Positions 23,301-33,513 of a stretch of 64,000 nt of DNA are shown one piece after another. The notes beneath the pieces were generated by a model, which was given only the letters and a program-made list of their open reading frames with translations, was not told the origin of the DNA and ran no database searches. Positions within the stretch are counted from its first letter, which is position 1, and each line of letters starts with the position of its first letter. The DNA comes from Glebionis coronaria (lineage: Eukaryota; Streptophyta; Magnoliopsida; Asterales; Asteraceae), in assembly GCA_025667525.1 (NCBI GenBank), contig CM046876.1:532134038-532198037 (forward strand), in the 5' to 3' direction. The position numbers were made by a program, and so were the translations under genes.

Positions 23301-24459
23301 CATCAGCAAACCTGAGGATAAGGATGAACCAGCAGCCAAGAAGCTTAAATTCACTGTAAGCTCCCTACCAAAATCTATTCAAAATCAGGCTCAGACAGCG
23401 TTCCTCAAAAGAGCTGATGATTTGAAAAACATAAGTGTGGAGTCCTCTGTCTCAAAGAAAGGTAAAGAGATAGTGTTAGTTGATACTGACACTAAACTTA
23501 AGAAGATAGCTGCGATGCTAGAGACAGGAGGATCCACAACAGACCTTTCCCAATTTTCAACCTTTACACCTTCTGATGAGAGACCTCTAACGCCTGAAGA
23601 AATAGAGCAACAGGCTGAAGAATTCAAAAGACTGAGTGAGCTCAAGGCAGCCAAAGAATTAAATGAAGCCACTCTGAGGAAGATGTCACCTCCTGAAAAA
23701 GAAAAACAAAAACAAAGGTTGAGGGAAATGGAACTTAAACGCGCTGAGGCCCTAAAGAAAGTCAAAACTGACTATGATGCCTGCGTAAACAACAGGTATG
23801 CTGCTGGCAAGATAACCAAGTTTAGATACACCATTCGCAAGTCCACAAATACTCCACAGATGATCTTATGGAGGGATAATCAAACAGGGAATATGGATGT
23901 GTTTGACGACTTCAGGTTAAAAACACTTGGGTTATCAGAATGGTTTGAACTCGAAGCCTTAGCTGCCAAAAAGTCTGGACAGGCGAATTTCCTTCTGCTT
24001 AAAACTCTTAAGGCTAAGTTTAACTGGATCAAGGAAACAGCTGCCAAACTAAAGATTGATCCCCCACCACAGCTTTTCGAACAAGGACCCCCAAAGACAG
24101 GCAACAAAAGAAGAAGAATTTCCCAAATCATTGATGAAACTTTTGTTACTGAAGATGTTCGTGTGGATGGCATGCACAGGGATCTGATCCTTCCTAATGG
24201 TATAGTTGGCCCTGTTGATGGTCAGACTTACTTAGTGCCTGAAAGAGGAATGGCGTTTATGAACAAAGCCTGCCAATATGCTTTTCAGAGGGAAGATGAG
24301 CTATGCCTGGCTTCAACTATTCAGCTGCTCTGTCACAAGAAGTGTCTCAAGATCAACTCTGAGTATTCCAAGAAGTTTGCAAAGACTTTGCAGGATGAAA
24401 TTGATAACAGATTAGATGTGGCCGAAGCTGAAGAAAGAATCAAAAATGATGACTATTGA
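20337..24459 (+). CDS. Sirevirus envelope-like gene, two exons
   Basis: Extra gene downstream of pol, as in SIRE-type Sireviruses. Exon 1 is 20337-21479 (381 codons), exon 2 is 22207-24459; joining CAG|gtaatc to ttgcag|GCT keeps the frame and gives about 1131 residues. Exon 1 reading on past the donor stops after six residues, and the exon 2 frame upstream of the acceptor is only an artefact of the intron repeats. Exon 1 encodes a folded domain (LREFWYSAEV, VAGLKHGDDC, SLGGMQGSQDQ, IAYGLIWGADVD) and then a Ser/Lys-rich tail. Exon 2 has an acidic region (EEEEEDEDDQ), a basic segment, and a C-terminal coiled-coil-prone stretch with QQAEEFKRLSELKAAKELNE. I see no clear signal peptide or membrane segment, so 'envelope-like' refers to position and family, not proven function. 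Confidence 0.75.
21770..22172 (+). repeat. four tandem hairpin units within the envelope-like intron
   Basis: Four units of about 90-107 bp starting at 21770, 21877, 21982 and 22084. Each has AAAAGAGTCCC, a stem CCAAAGG/CCTTTTGG, a G run, a second stem GCTGA...TCAGC, CCTAGGGGCAGCG and AAATGGCGACC. Units 2 and 3 are nearly identical; units 1 and 4 are more diverged but keep both stems. Confidence 0.85.
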
Positions 24460-24648
24460 AGAAAGTATCAGCCCTTTTACCTTCATCTTTTATTTAACTT
24501 ATGTAATGAACTTGTAATTTTTCTTTAAGTCTTAATAAAATCATGAGGTATGTTTGTTTAGATCTGTTATGTGTAAGAAGAAGCTGTTAAACTCACTTAC
24601 CTTAACTTAGTTAGATCTAGCACTATTTATGTTTAAATAGGGGGAGAT
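24460..24648 (+). other. Sirevirus 3' UTR with polypurine tract
   Basis: Noncoding stretch after the envelope-like stop. It ends in AGGGGGAGAT immediately before the 3' LTR, the primer for plus-strand synthesis. Confidence 0.8.
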
Positions 24649-25391
24649 TGTTGGGAATCTAAACTTGTTAGATTCCCTGTTCATTGATTTAAACATAATT
24701 AGGCTGATAGATAGTCCCTTGCCTGTGCCTAGGAGGCAGGCAAGTTTCACAAGACTCACAGAGATCCGGATCTCTGTGAGCAACCTCAGAGGAGTCCATG
24801 TCAGAGACATTGTCAGGGAAGTCGAAGATTACCTGAAGACATACTCCTTGGCTGTGATGGATAACAGCCAAGATGTATTAGGGACTCTGAGGGGTTGAGA
24901 GTTAACAGGGGTGGCAATACCCTGATAACTCTCAGCACACTTTGGACATGCCATTTGTGTGTTCGAGAATATGAAGAATAAGGAAACTGTTTTGGACAAC
25001 TGTTCCTTAAAGCATAATGGAAGACTACCAAGAATAGAAGGACATCATGTGACTGATGTGGGAACTTGTAAAAGTTGTGTAGTCGACATCAAGTACTGTT
25101 CAAGTCAAACTCGTAACACTATAAATAGGATGTGTAACCTAGCATTAAGATTTAACACTTTGCAATATTAAGATCATTAGTGCGTGTAACTTAGTGAATC
25201 AAACAGCTACGACTGTATTCATAAGTTAAGGTTATTGTTGTTCAAAGTGTGCACAACACATTGTCATCAAACGGTGTTATCCATAACACTTGTAATTCTT
25301 TATTATACAATAATAAGATTACGTTTGAAAAGTAATACCTTGTGTTGATTAAGTTAAGATTAGGGTTTCTCGCATTGATTAGGGACTTTCA
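24649..25391 (+). repeat. Sirevirus 3' LTR (743 bp)
   Basis: Same length as the 5' LTR and, by eye, the same sequence throughout, including the palindrome at 24755-24780. Followed by the ATAAC target duplication. Confidence 0.95.
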
Positions 25392-25540
25392 ATAACAACA
25401 ATCAAAACACGAATTTTCAAAACAACAATCAAGGAAACAATTTTTCAAATGGTAATCAACGGAATTTTCAAAGAAATAAACAAAACCAAGGGAACTTTAA
25501 TTCTAATCAAAATAGTTCATCAAACGAGTTTCAAGAATAT

Positions 25541-27079
25541 ATGAAAATGAATGAGGCTAATAAGAGACGATTAGAGGGACAAAGTGGTACTTTGAAAAAC
25601 GACTTTTCCAATACGTTGAAAAATCAAAATACTAAAATTGAGCAAGGACAAATCGACATTAAAAAGATGTTTCCGGCCATAATGAACAAGTCTTCGGGTG
25701 CGTCATCGAGTTCGTTACCTAGTTACACCGTACCAAATCCGAAGGAACACGTTAAAGTCACCTCGTCTCGTGGAAAAGGTCGTGTTATTACTCCTACCCT
25801 TGATAATTTTAGAGTTGTTCCTTCTTCTCAACCCTCGACTTCTAAAACGCCTTCATGTTCTAAAGTCGAGGGGGTGAACGTGGTGACCAAGGAAAAGAGT
25901 GCACACCCTCGTGTACCTCAAAATCCATCCACGATTAAAAAAGAAAGCTTTATCGACCTTACCAAAGTGACCCTTGAGGAAACTTGTGCTTCGATCCTTC
26001 TTAAAAAAACCCAAAAGGCATATACCGAGAGAGGAAGAGGATCCGGGCCAATTTCTTTACCTTGTAATTTTTACGAGATTGAGGGATGTTTAGTCCTTGC
26101 CGATTTAGGTGCTATCATCAATCTCATGCCTCATTCTCTTTGGAAATTAATGAAATTGCCTAGACTTACCCCCACGAACATGACTATCGAGCTAGCAAAT
26201 TGTACACCATTAAAACTAATTGGAATAGCCGAGGATGTTTATATTAGAATTCGAAAGTTTGTTTTTCCCGTGGACTTCGTCATTTCTGATTATGAGTGTG
26301 ACCCTAAATGTCCCATTATTTTAGGTCGACCCTTTTTATCGACGGCTCGAGCCGTAATCGACGTTCACGGTGGGAAATTTACTATGAAATATGGGGAGGA
26401 AAAAATGGACTTTTTCGCGAGTATATCCCAAGTTTCAAATGATCATGATAAAACCGAGGTTACTAAAACCGATATTTCAAAATTTGATAATATCAAAGCT
26501 CATACTTTAGTGGAAAAAATGAGGCTAGATGCATGTTTTGAAAGAATGAAAATGAACGGTTTTCGAGATGAGGGTTTTAACGATAAAGAGTTCGTTTACT
26601 TAATTCAAAAAGGTATTCGTAAATTTATAGACGAAAAATCATTTTGGGATATATTCGGCGAAACAAGTGAACAACCAATTCTGAAGGGCGACGTTAGTGC
26701 CATCACGACAATGACCAATATGGACTCGTCTTCACCACCTTCGAAGGACCACGTCTTTGAGGCATCAACTTCTAATTCCATTGAAGTGCCTCCACTTCCT
26801 ATCCCAATATCCATTGAGGCTAAAGGTTTTATCGATATCGATCCTCTCGTCATTGAAATGTCACTTAAGCATAGTCATGCGACTTGTAAGACCATGGTTG
26901 TGAGTTCTCACATCGACACTTTCTTTCATAAAGACGATGATGATGATTTTGCCAAAATTGATCATATACTCAAAAATCCACAAGCAATTTTGATTCTCCT
27001 AAAAAGAGGTCTTCGTGTGGTGAGTATGATGATTTTTAATTCGAGCCCGAGATTGAGGAAATTATTGAACGAGAGCTAG
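25541..27079 (+). CDS. Athila-type gag tail and aspartic protease
   Basis: Continuation of the outer element's gag gene after the Sirevirus; the frame is open from 25397. It starts with the Asn/Gln-rich nucleocapsid tail and a Ser-rich linker, then holds a retropepsin-like domain: VLADLGAIINLMPHSLW (active-site D-L-G), ELANCTPLKLIGIAEDVYI, FPVDFVISDYE and PIILGRPFLSTARAVIDVHG. In Athila the protease reads DLGASINLMP, so Ser is replaced by Ile here. After the protease the frame continues about 220 residues without any reverse transcriptase motif, ending at TAG 27079. No RT or integrase follows in this element. Confidence 0.8.
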   Translation: MKMNEANKRRLEGQSGTLKNDFSNTLKNQNTKIEQGQIDIKKMFPAIMNKSSGASSSSLPSYTVPNPKEHVKVTSSRGKGRVITPTLDNFRVVPSSQPSTSKTPSCSKVEGVNVVTKEKSAHPRVPQNPSTIKKESFIDLTKVTLEETCASILLKKTQKAYTERGRGSGPISLPCNFYEIEGCLVLADLGAIINLMPHSLWKLMKLPRLTPTNMTIELANCTPLKLIGIAEDVYIRIRKFVFPVDFVISDYECDPKCPIILGRPFLSTARAVIDVHGGKFTMKYGEEKMDFFASISQVSNDHDKTEVTKTDISKFDNIKAHTLVEKMRLDACFERMKMNGFRDEGFNDKEFVYLIQKGIRKFIDEKSFWDIFGETSEQPILKGDVSAITTMTNMDSSSPPSKDHVFEASTSNSIEVPPLPIPISIEAKGFIDIDPLVIEMSLKHSHATCKTMVVSSHIDTFFHKDDDDDFAKIDHILKNPQAILILLKRGLRVVSMMIFNSSPRLRKLLNES

Positions 27080-27519
27080 CTCTTTTACATCCACTTCCAC
27101 CTACGAGTGAGGTTGATTTTTCCAATATCGAGGCCGAACTTGATGAGTTGGAACGTCTCATTCATAATGACGAACCAACTCATGTGACCAAAAATCCCAT
27201 TCTCGAGGAGTTACCTAATCAACACTCCTCAAATGAGAATGACGTTTACCACATTCGTGAGGATCTAACTTATCAACGATCCCCACAAAAGAATGATGGT
27301 TTTATGCTTGATCGTGATCTTTTCAAGAGTGTTTCTAAAATCCTCAATGAGGGGAACGACAAACCTTGGTTTGACGAGCCTATCTATGATGAAGAAATCG
27401 AAGAGATTATCGTTCATTAGGATGACGAATATGTTGACCCCGAGGGGGCGGTGTTCTTTGTTGATCAGCGTTTTAAGAACTTATACAATCCACCCCCCCC
27501 CCCACCCGCGACTTAAATG
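27080..27519 (+). pseudogene. broken continuation of the outer ORF
   Basis: Downstream of the protease ORF the same style of acidic sequence continues in pieces (SEVDFSNIEAELDELERLI, LNEGNDKPWFDEPIYDEEIEE), with a stop at 27418-27420 followed by DDEYVDPEGAVFFVDQRF, ending at a C-rich run at 27491-27505. No known domain. Confidence 0.5.
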
Positions 27520-27682
27520 GGAGGATTTTTAGCGTGACTAATATTGAATTTAAAACGCCAAATATTTTCGACATCATAAAATCGGGTTTTCATAAAGAGT
27601 TTTTGAACGATGAAAAAGGAAAAGATTTTAAAATTGATTTAAATGATTTTTCTACAAGTTTAACTCCGTCATCACATCGTGT

Positions 27683-28051
27683 TTGAGTGCTACAAGCTCG
27701 TCTACTCCTTTTGACGATGCTTTGTATAGTTTTAGTGTGGGGGAAGCCCCTTATGTTCCGTCACATTTCTCCACCGAGGACGAGATATTTGATCCCGGAA
27801 TCAAATTTATAAGGAAATATCGGTCTTCCACCGATGCAATAAATGTAAATCTTATTCATTTGCTTGGTGTGAGTCTACCTCGAGTAGCTCATTTTATTGC
27901 CCCACCGATCGTCCCAGCCTTCTATTTCTCACCTCTTTTCTTTTACCTCTTTGAGGTTCTAACACATGCTGAAGTGGCGTTATTTCGTTTATCCCATGAC
28001 AACGAGGACGCCATCTTCGATCCCGGTATTTTTCTTCATCAAAGGACTTAG
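27683..28051 (+). pseudogene. ORF with two copies of the EDxIFDPGI motif
   Basis: 122-residue ORF in the 3' part of the outer element. It contains TEDEIFDPGIKF near its start and NEDAIFDPGIFL at its end. The same motif ends the N2 ORF and occurs near the end of the N1 ORF. The segment between the copies is hydrophobic and without a recognisable domain. It probably represents the C-terminal end of a longer ORF, partly duplicated. Confidence 0.45.
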
Positions 28052-29988
28052 TCCTTAATACCGGTTGCTTTTTGGGCATTGTTTTCATGTAAGCCCCAAC
28101 AAAAATGACCATACCATGATAATCCCTAAATGATCACATTTATGGGGATTCGAGCCGAGCTTTTGACTCGGTTATCAAAAACAAGGTGCCTCGCGGGGGA
28201 TTCTCATGCTTATGCTTGTACATATTTTTGCTTTCTAATTAGTTAATGCAGGGGCTTGTGTTCTTCCAACCTTTGTTCCGTGGTTGTTTGTGATTGTGAT
28301 TTATTAGGTTCATCATCATCATTGAAGCCTCTCGTGTTCGTTTTACGGATCACTCGAGCTTTGATCGTTGATTTTGAAGATTTCGATATCGGATGATATC
28401 CTTTTATGTTCTAACGTTTATCTTATTAGCATAATCCATAAACGGCTATAGGTTATTCGTTTTACCCTTTCCATGCTCGAGATTAAGCATTCGACTTTTC
28501 GTCTCTAGTGTGGGGGTGTTCCACCCTTAGACTCGAAACATTGAGGACAATGTTTAGTTTTATCATGGGAGGTGAGTAGATACTTCACCTTGCTTACGTC
28601 ATTAAGCAATCCAATTTTCATCTTATTGTTATCATTTTATGCAAAATAAGGCTAAAAAATGGCCAAATTTTAAAATTTTTCTTGTTTTTCATAAGTGTTT
28701 AAGACACGAATGTAGGTTTTCTGATGGTGAGAATAAGAGTAATTTTTGACTCGACCGTGCGTGTTGAGCACTTAGCTTTGATTCCTTAACTTTTTAGGCT
28801 AAGTCTCATTAAATTGAGGACGAGAAATGATAGAGTTCATTATAAGTTACTATGCTAAACGTAGAGTACTCGTATTCTTTCAAAAACTCATGTGTTTTAA
28901 TCATTTGCTTATTCTCCCCACGCTTTTGTATAAATAAATGCAATAAATAAGGTCGTACGGTTTATAAGATATGTTAGCTTCTAGCCCAAGATCGTTTAAA
29001 AGTTACTTGTAATTAAATAGAGTACATAGCCAAGGCATAACTTATTGAAACGGGGCGCGAAGATTGGCGAATCCAAAAAGGCCCTAACAAGGCATGAGGA
29101 TTACCTTTTGTTGCTAAAGATCCAAAGATGATGTGAAGAATCATTAATCCAAATCTAAATGAAGGATCAAGACACACGATGAAAAGCAATACTCCCAAAA
29201 AGGTTACGGAAAAGTCTATCCAAAAAGGCCCTAACAAGGCATGAGGATAAATTAATCCAATTCCTATAAGGAGGCGTATCATTGTTAATCAAAAATCCTA
29301 AATAAAGAAGAGGATAAATGAAGAATTTGTGGTCAAAAGTCGAAGCATCTCGTATCAAGTCGAAGATGTATACCAAAAATGAAGAGAATACCATAACTTC
29401 AAGATCGTCTCTCAAGATTTGAAGTTCGAAACACATGCCAAATATCGATCCGAGAAAGGTCTCAAATCGTGAAACGAGTTATGCCAAGATATGAACTTTA
29501 AATGATTAGAATAAACGTTTTAAAAGATCGTGTCCTTTAGCTATTTATTAATTAAACGTCCTACTTTATTTTCGGCTTAAATAAATATCAAAATAAGTAA
29601 AAAATGTATCCTCGTGATCATTAAGACAAAATAAAATATATGAGATACCAATTAGGAATAAGGGAGTCTAAGTACGTGATTAACGCATATGAATAATGTT
29701 AGCATTACTAACTTGTAATAACAATGATCTTGTTTCACGCTTAGCATGGAATTGAGTGAAAATCGAGGATAACGAACTTATCTCTATGAGGCATTCACGT
29801 GTTCTTATTCTTTGACCCTAAAAGTCACGTTCTCGTGATGAAAACAATACATTATGTCCAAAACGCATGTAGTAGTTGATTTAAGTTTATGTTTCAATAA
29901 ATTGTTATTAAAAAATGAATTTTGCAAGTGCTATGATACTTAATTCTAGAATTGCGTAAGGGCACGACAATGGTTTAGTATGAGGGAG
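28052..29988 (+). other. 3' noncoding region of the outer element
   Basis: Holds several elements shared with N1 or N2: a GAGCCGAG...GACTCGG stem near 28150-28170, TAGTGTGGGGG at 28506, the hairpin AAACATTGAGGACAATGTTT at 28536-28555, a GGGGCGCGAAGATTGGCG module at 28980-29103, repeated in part near 29215-29250, and the terminal purine tract TAGTATGAGGGAG just before the LTR at 29989. No coding potential. Confidence 0.75.
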
Positions 29989-30405
29989 TGATGAGACTGC
30001 AATTACACATAGTCTCATCGTCCAAATCGGGCTTAAATTGCTTAAAAATATCATAAAATACCATAAAATATGCCTGTGTTTGCTCGTTGTGTATTTTAGG
30101 TACGGATATCGTGAATTCAACAAAAGATAACAAAAGCAAAAACGAACACGGGAAACGAAGCTGGACAAAGAACATGACCTGAATCATGAATTTCCAAAGA
30201 AGTACTTGAAGTTTAAAGATTTGTCAAGAATGTTCCCTCAACTTTTGAAGACTTGTCACTTTTGTTCCTTATAAAACTCAAAAATTACAAGAATAGTCCT
30301 TAAGTTTAAAAACATTCATTTTTAGCCCTTGGAGATTACCAATATTGCATATTTGGTCCTTGATGAAAGTTATTACAACCATTTGGCCAAATATGACAAG
30401 TGTAC
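29989..30405 (+). repeat. outer 3' LTR, left fragment
   Basis: TGATGAGACTGC start, collinear with 7744-8160. It is cut at TGTAC (30401-30405) by the N1 insertion. Confidence 0.9.
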
Positions 30406-30856
30406 TGACAGGTGTGAAAACACCCATCTTTTCTATCACTTAATTACATTAAAACTGGACCGAAACGTATATTTTATGTCATAAATGGCGGAATTATGTG
30501 TGGTTTGTGTTTTTATTGTGTTTTAGGGTCAGAATGTGAAAAGGGAGGAAAACACGGTCTTTCACGGGCTTTTATTGAAGAAAAAGACGAAAGATGAAGT
30601 CGAAAGATCAAGAGTGGAAAAAGAACGGAAGTCCAAGACCAATTCTGAAGATTTATCGAAGAGAAAGTCAAAAGACGGAAGTTTACTAAAAGCCTAAGAA
30701 CTCAAGTCTAAATTATGAAGAAATTACAAGACGAGTTCAAAGAAATCCCGAGACGAAGTCTGAAAAGTCGAAGAATTTAAGAAGACTGAAAGATTGAAAG
30801 ACTGAGGACCAAGAAAGAAAGAAAGAAAGAGGAAGCCACCAACCACTCCCCTCTCC

Positions 30857-30864
30857 TATAAATA
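30857..30864 (+). promoter_or_regulatory. N1 LTR TATA box
   Basis: TATAAATA in CTCCTATAAATACC, followed directly by a hairpin CCCTCACA...TGTGAGAGGG. The same arrangement is found in LTR2, LTR3 and LTR4. Confidence 0.7.
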
Positions 30865-31301
30865 CCACCCTCACAACATGTGAGAGGGTTGGTTAGTTTT
30901 AGTTTTAGTTTTAGGATTAGATTAGGAGTAGGTAGTTTCTCTCTCTAAACTTATGCTTTCTCTCTCTAGATTAATTTGTGTTTAAGCTTTTGTTATTGAA
31001 TCCTTACTTTTTAGTTAAGCTTTTCATTTATCATCTTCTTCCTTTCTTGTTTGATTTGTTCTTATTCATCATTGTTCATGTACTTGAGTTTTTATGATTT
31101 TGATCAAGTGGGTTTTGATTGATTTGGTTATATTTGTTAGTTTTGATGATTTGTTTTGATTGATTATTGTTAGTTGATGCTTATTGGTTGTTTTGGTTTA
31201 ATCTTTCGTTTGAATTTGATTAATTTGTGGATGAAATCGTGTTACTGTATATTCCCCTGTTCTTCGGGTTGTTAGTTTCTGAAGTTACTGTTCTTATTCC
31301 C

Positions 31302-31610
31302 AGAAGTTCCGGATCAAGAGTCCTTCATTCGGAAGTCTATAAAGTTCTGGATCAAGTGCTTCATTCGGAAGTTAAAAGTTCCGAATGAAGGAAGCTTCAT
31401 CCGGAAGTTTAAAAGTTCCGGATGAAGCAAGCTTCATCCGGAAGTCAAAAGTTCCGAATGAATACTCCTTCATCCGGAAGTCCAAAAGTTCCGAATGAAG
31501 GAAGCTTCATCCGGAAGTCAAAAGTTCCGAATGAAGCAAGCTTCATCCGGAACATTAAAAGTTCCGGATCAAGCCTGTTCATTCGGAAGTTTTAAACTTC
31601 CGAATCAAGG
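31302..31610 (+). repeat. inverted-repeat array in N1 LTR1
   Basis: About eight alternating units of the types TTCATCCGGAAGT and AAAAGTTCCGAATGAAG. One pair forms perfect 13-bp arms (GCTTCATCCGGAA/TTCCGGATGAAGC, 31403-31438). The array lies downstream of the TATA box, so it would be in the transcribed leader. Confidence 0.9.
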
Positions 31611-31985
31611 TTCTTTCTGTTTTTATTTTTAAGTTTTCTTCTTTTAATTTCAAGTTTGATTCTTCCCGCCTTTTTATTTATTTGAATTTTTATTCACTTT
31701 TCTTTTAGTTTAAGTTTTTATTTGCATCATTTACTTTATGTTAAGTTTTAATTTTACGTCCTTTCATTTCTCGTCATTTACTTTTAAAGTTTTAAATATC
31801 GCGCCGTTTACATTTTAACTTGTTTTAATTTCTCGTCATTTATTGTTAAGTCTTGCTCATTTATTTTCCAAAACCAAAAATATTTGTTTCACCAAGAACA
31901 ACTAATCTCACACAATTAACCGGAAATCAATTCGAGAAGATACCGAGAAATGAACTTTCAACGAGTAAAAATCTTGTTATTAAAA

Positions 31986-32003
31986 TGGCGCCGCTGCCGG
32001 CTC
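31986..32003 (+). other. N1 primer-binding site
   Basis: TGGCGCCGCTGCCGGCTC, three bases after the LTR end, tRNA-Asp type like the outer element. Confidence 0.85.
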
Positions 32004-32187
32004 TTTTCGTGAAGATCGACGGTTTTTTGTGAGAGACGCGTTGGCTTTTGGGACCCGTTCACTTGTGAATGTTATTTTTCTTGTCAAAAATTTTCAAAAA
32101 TCCAAAAATATTTGAAAAATCATAAAAAGCATTTCTTTTTCATAGTTTTGCACCAAAAATATTCTTCTTGCTTATCTATCTTTCTTT

Positions 32188-33513
32188 ATGGATTTTTATG
32201 TCCATTGCGTCCGGTGTGGGAAACAATTATCTGGGAACAACTCTTGTCAATGGTGTACATGTGAGCGGTGCGGAAACGATATCGACTACACACAATTCGG
32301 ATTTTGTCCCTTGTGCAACTCGACTAATTCACTCTTTTTGAACCCACCTCATGTTCCCCCGTGCATCTATTGTGGAAGCGATTCTCATTGGCATGTTTCG
32401 TGCCCGGTTCGATACCCGTATGGTCACGGGCAAGAACCGGGGTACAATTATGACAATGATAATAGCTATCCACAAGACGCACTTGATTTTTCTCCATACC
32501 CGGTTTGCAACAACTGTGGGGGTCCTCACGATACCTATTATTGTCAACCAATGAATTGTTATGAGCCAAATCCGTGTCCTCAGTTTTCTTCACCTATGGA
32601 TTATTATGAACCAACCCCGGTTTCTAATTATTCTCCACCGATGAACAACTATGAGCCACAACCGTGCTATAATTCCGGTTTTCAAAATCTTGAGCCCCCA
32701 CCGCACTCACTCGATCATCAGCCTCGTCACGGGATGCGTTACCAAGAACCAATTGTCGATCTTGCTACAGCTTTTCAAGCGCAATCAAAAGAGCTTTTAC
32801 ACACGCTGCGAACTTGTATGGAGTCATTTTTACAGCAGCAAGATCAGACGAGTACCCATATCCCTGAGCATATTATTGGCCCTATAAATAATGAGGAGAG
32901 TGATGACGATATTGAGGTTATTTTCGACGAGGAGGAATTTCTAAAGCAAAATACTTCACTCCTTAGTGATGATGGTTTTCACATTCCTGAGATCGATGAG
33001 TTTCTTGATATTGATACACCCATGGAATACATATCCGGGTATTCTGATGTGGAAGGAGATATACTTTTTCTAGAGGATTTATTACACGATGACACTACAC
33101 CTTCTATCCCAGAGGTGAAAAGATGTGAATCTTCTGAAAAAAGGACGCAGGTGGAAGGTAATTGTTCTCATACTTCTCATATTATATTGCCACCTCATCC
33201 TCCCACGTGCACACCCAAGCGGGTGATGTATCACTTTTACTCTACTCGTTTTATACCGAGAAATGAGGATGAGTGCTTTGACCCGGGAGGTGACATTGAT
33301 TATGCTATGATTGATACCATCACGGCTTTGCCGTTTGCTCAGCTTCCATTGTCTTTGGGGGAGGACAATGTGCTCACTATACCCAACCCACCTCCCGTGG
33401 ATCTTGAATTCACATACTATACGTATGTTGAAAGGACATTTCTCCCTTTCACGACTTATTCCCCCCGCCTCTCCTTTATTAATGTCAACCGGGAACGAGG
33501 ACAAGGTCTTTGA
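32188..33513 (+). CDS. N1 zinc-knuckle protein of unknown function
   Basis: 441-codon ORF, the only one of size in N1. The N-terminus is rich in CxxC pairs (C7/C10, C20/C23, C25/C28, C40/C43), followed by CIYCGSDSHWHVSC (about 59-72, a CX2CX4HX4C knuckle) and CNNCGGPHDTYYC (about 107-119), which resembles the knuckle of the outer Athila gag. A Pro/Tyr-rich stretch with repeated NYEP motifs, an acidic middle and a C-terminal segment TYVERTFLPFTTY follow. The C-terminus resembles the N2 ORF up to a run of six C at 33463-33468; past it the homologous NEDKVFDPGITF lies in the next frame, so a one-base change in the run probably altered this end. It is probably a gag-derived RNA-binding protein; function unproven. 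Confidence 0.6.
   Translation: MDFYVHCVRCGKQLSGNNSCQWCTCERCGNDIDYTQFGFCPLCNSTNSLFLNPPHVPPCIYCGSDSHWHVSCPVRYPYGHGQEPGYNYDNDNSYPQDALDFSPYPVCNNCGGPHDTYYCQPMNCYEPNPCPQFSSPMDYYEPTPVSNYSPPMNNYEPQPCYNSGFQNLEPPPHSLDHQPRHGMRYQEPIVDLATAFQAQSKELLHTLRTCMESFLQQQDQTSTHIPEHIIGPINNEESDDDIEVIFDEEEFLKQNTSLLSDDGFHIPEIDEFLDIDTPMEYISGYSDVEGDILFLEDLLHDDTTPSIPEVKRCESSEKRTQVEGNCSHTSHIILPPHPPTCTPKRVMYHFYSTRFIPRNEDECFDPGGDIDYAMIDTITALPFAQLPLSLGEDNVLTIPNPPPVDLEFTYYTYVERTFLPFTTYSPRLSFINVNRERGQGL

Larger units (their letters stand above)
13217..25391 (+). mobile_element. full-length Sirevirus-type Copia retrotransposon
   Basis: 12,175 bp, flanked by ATAAC (13212-13216 and 25392-25396), with two 743-bp LTRs that I find identical by eye. 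Order: LTR, initiator-Met primer site, gag (14034-16568), pol (to 19978) in the Copia order protease-integrase-RT-RNase H, an envelope-like gene with an intron (20337-24459), purine tract, LTR. The extra gene after pol, large gag with several zinc knuckles and palindrome-rich LTR fit the Sirevirus lineage (SIRE/Maximus). All three genes are open, so this is a very recent and possibly still mobile copy. Confidence 0.95.
30406..31982 (+). repeat. N1 LTR1 (1577 bp)
   Basis: TGACAGG to GTTATTA; other copies start TGATAGG. A purine-rich stretch (about 30530-30835) precedes the TATA box, and an inverted-repeat array follows it. Confidence 0.9.

Noticed and set aside
14089..24173. Numerous minus-strand ORFs across the Sirevirus genes
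   Set aside because: All are shadows of the strongly supported plus-strand gag, pol and envelope-like frames.
27491..27505. Long C run in the outer element, and a similar one at 46062-46075
   Set aside because: Homopolymers of this length vary readily and may include sequencing error; the second is part of a purine tract on the other strand.
31302..31610. CRISPR-like appearance of the regularly spaced repeats in the N1 LTR
   Set aside because: The spacers are short and similar, repeats alternate in orientation, and the context is a plant LTR.
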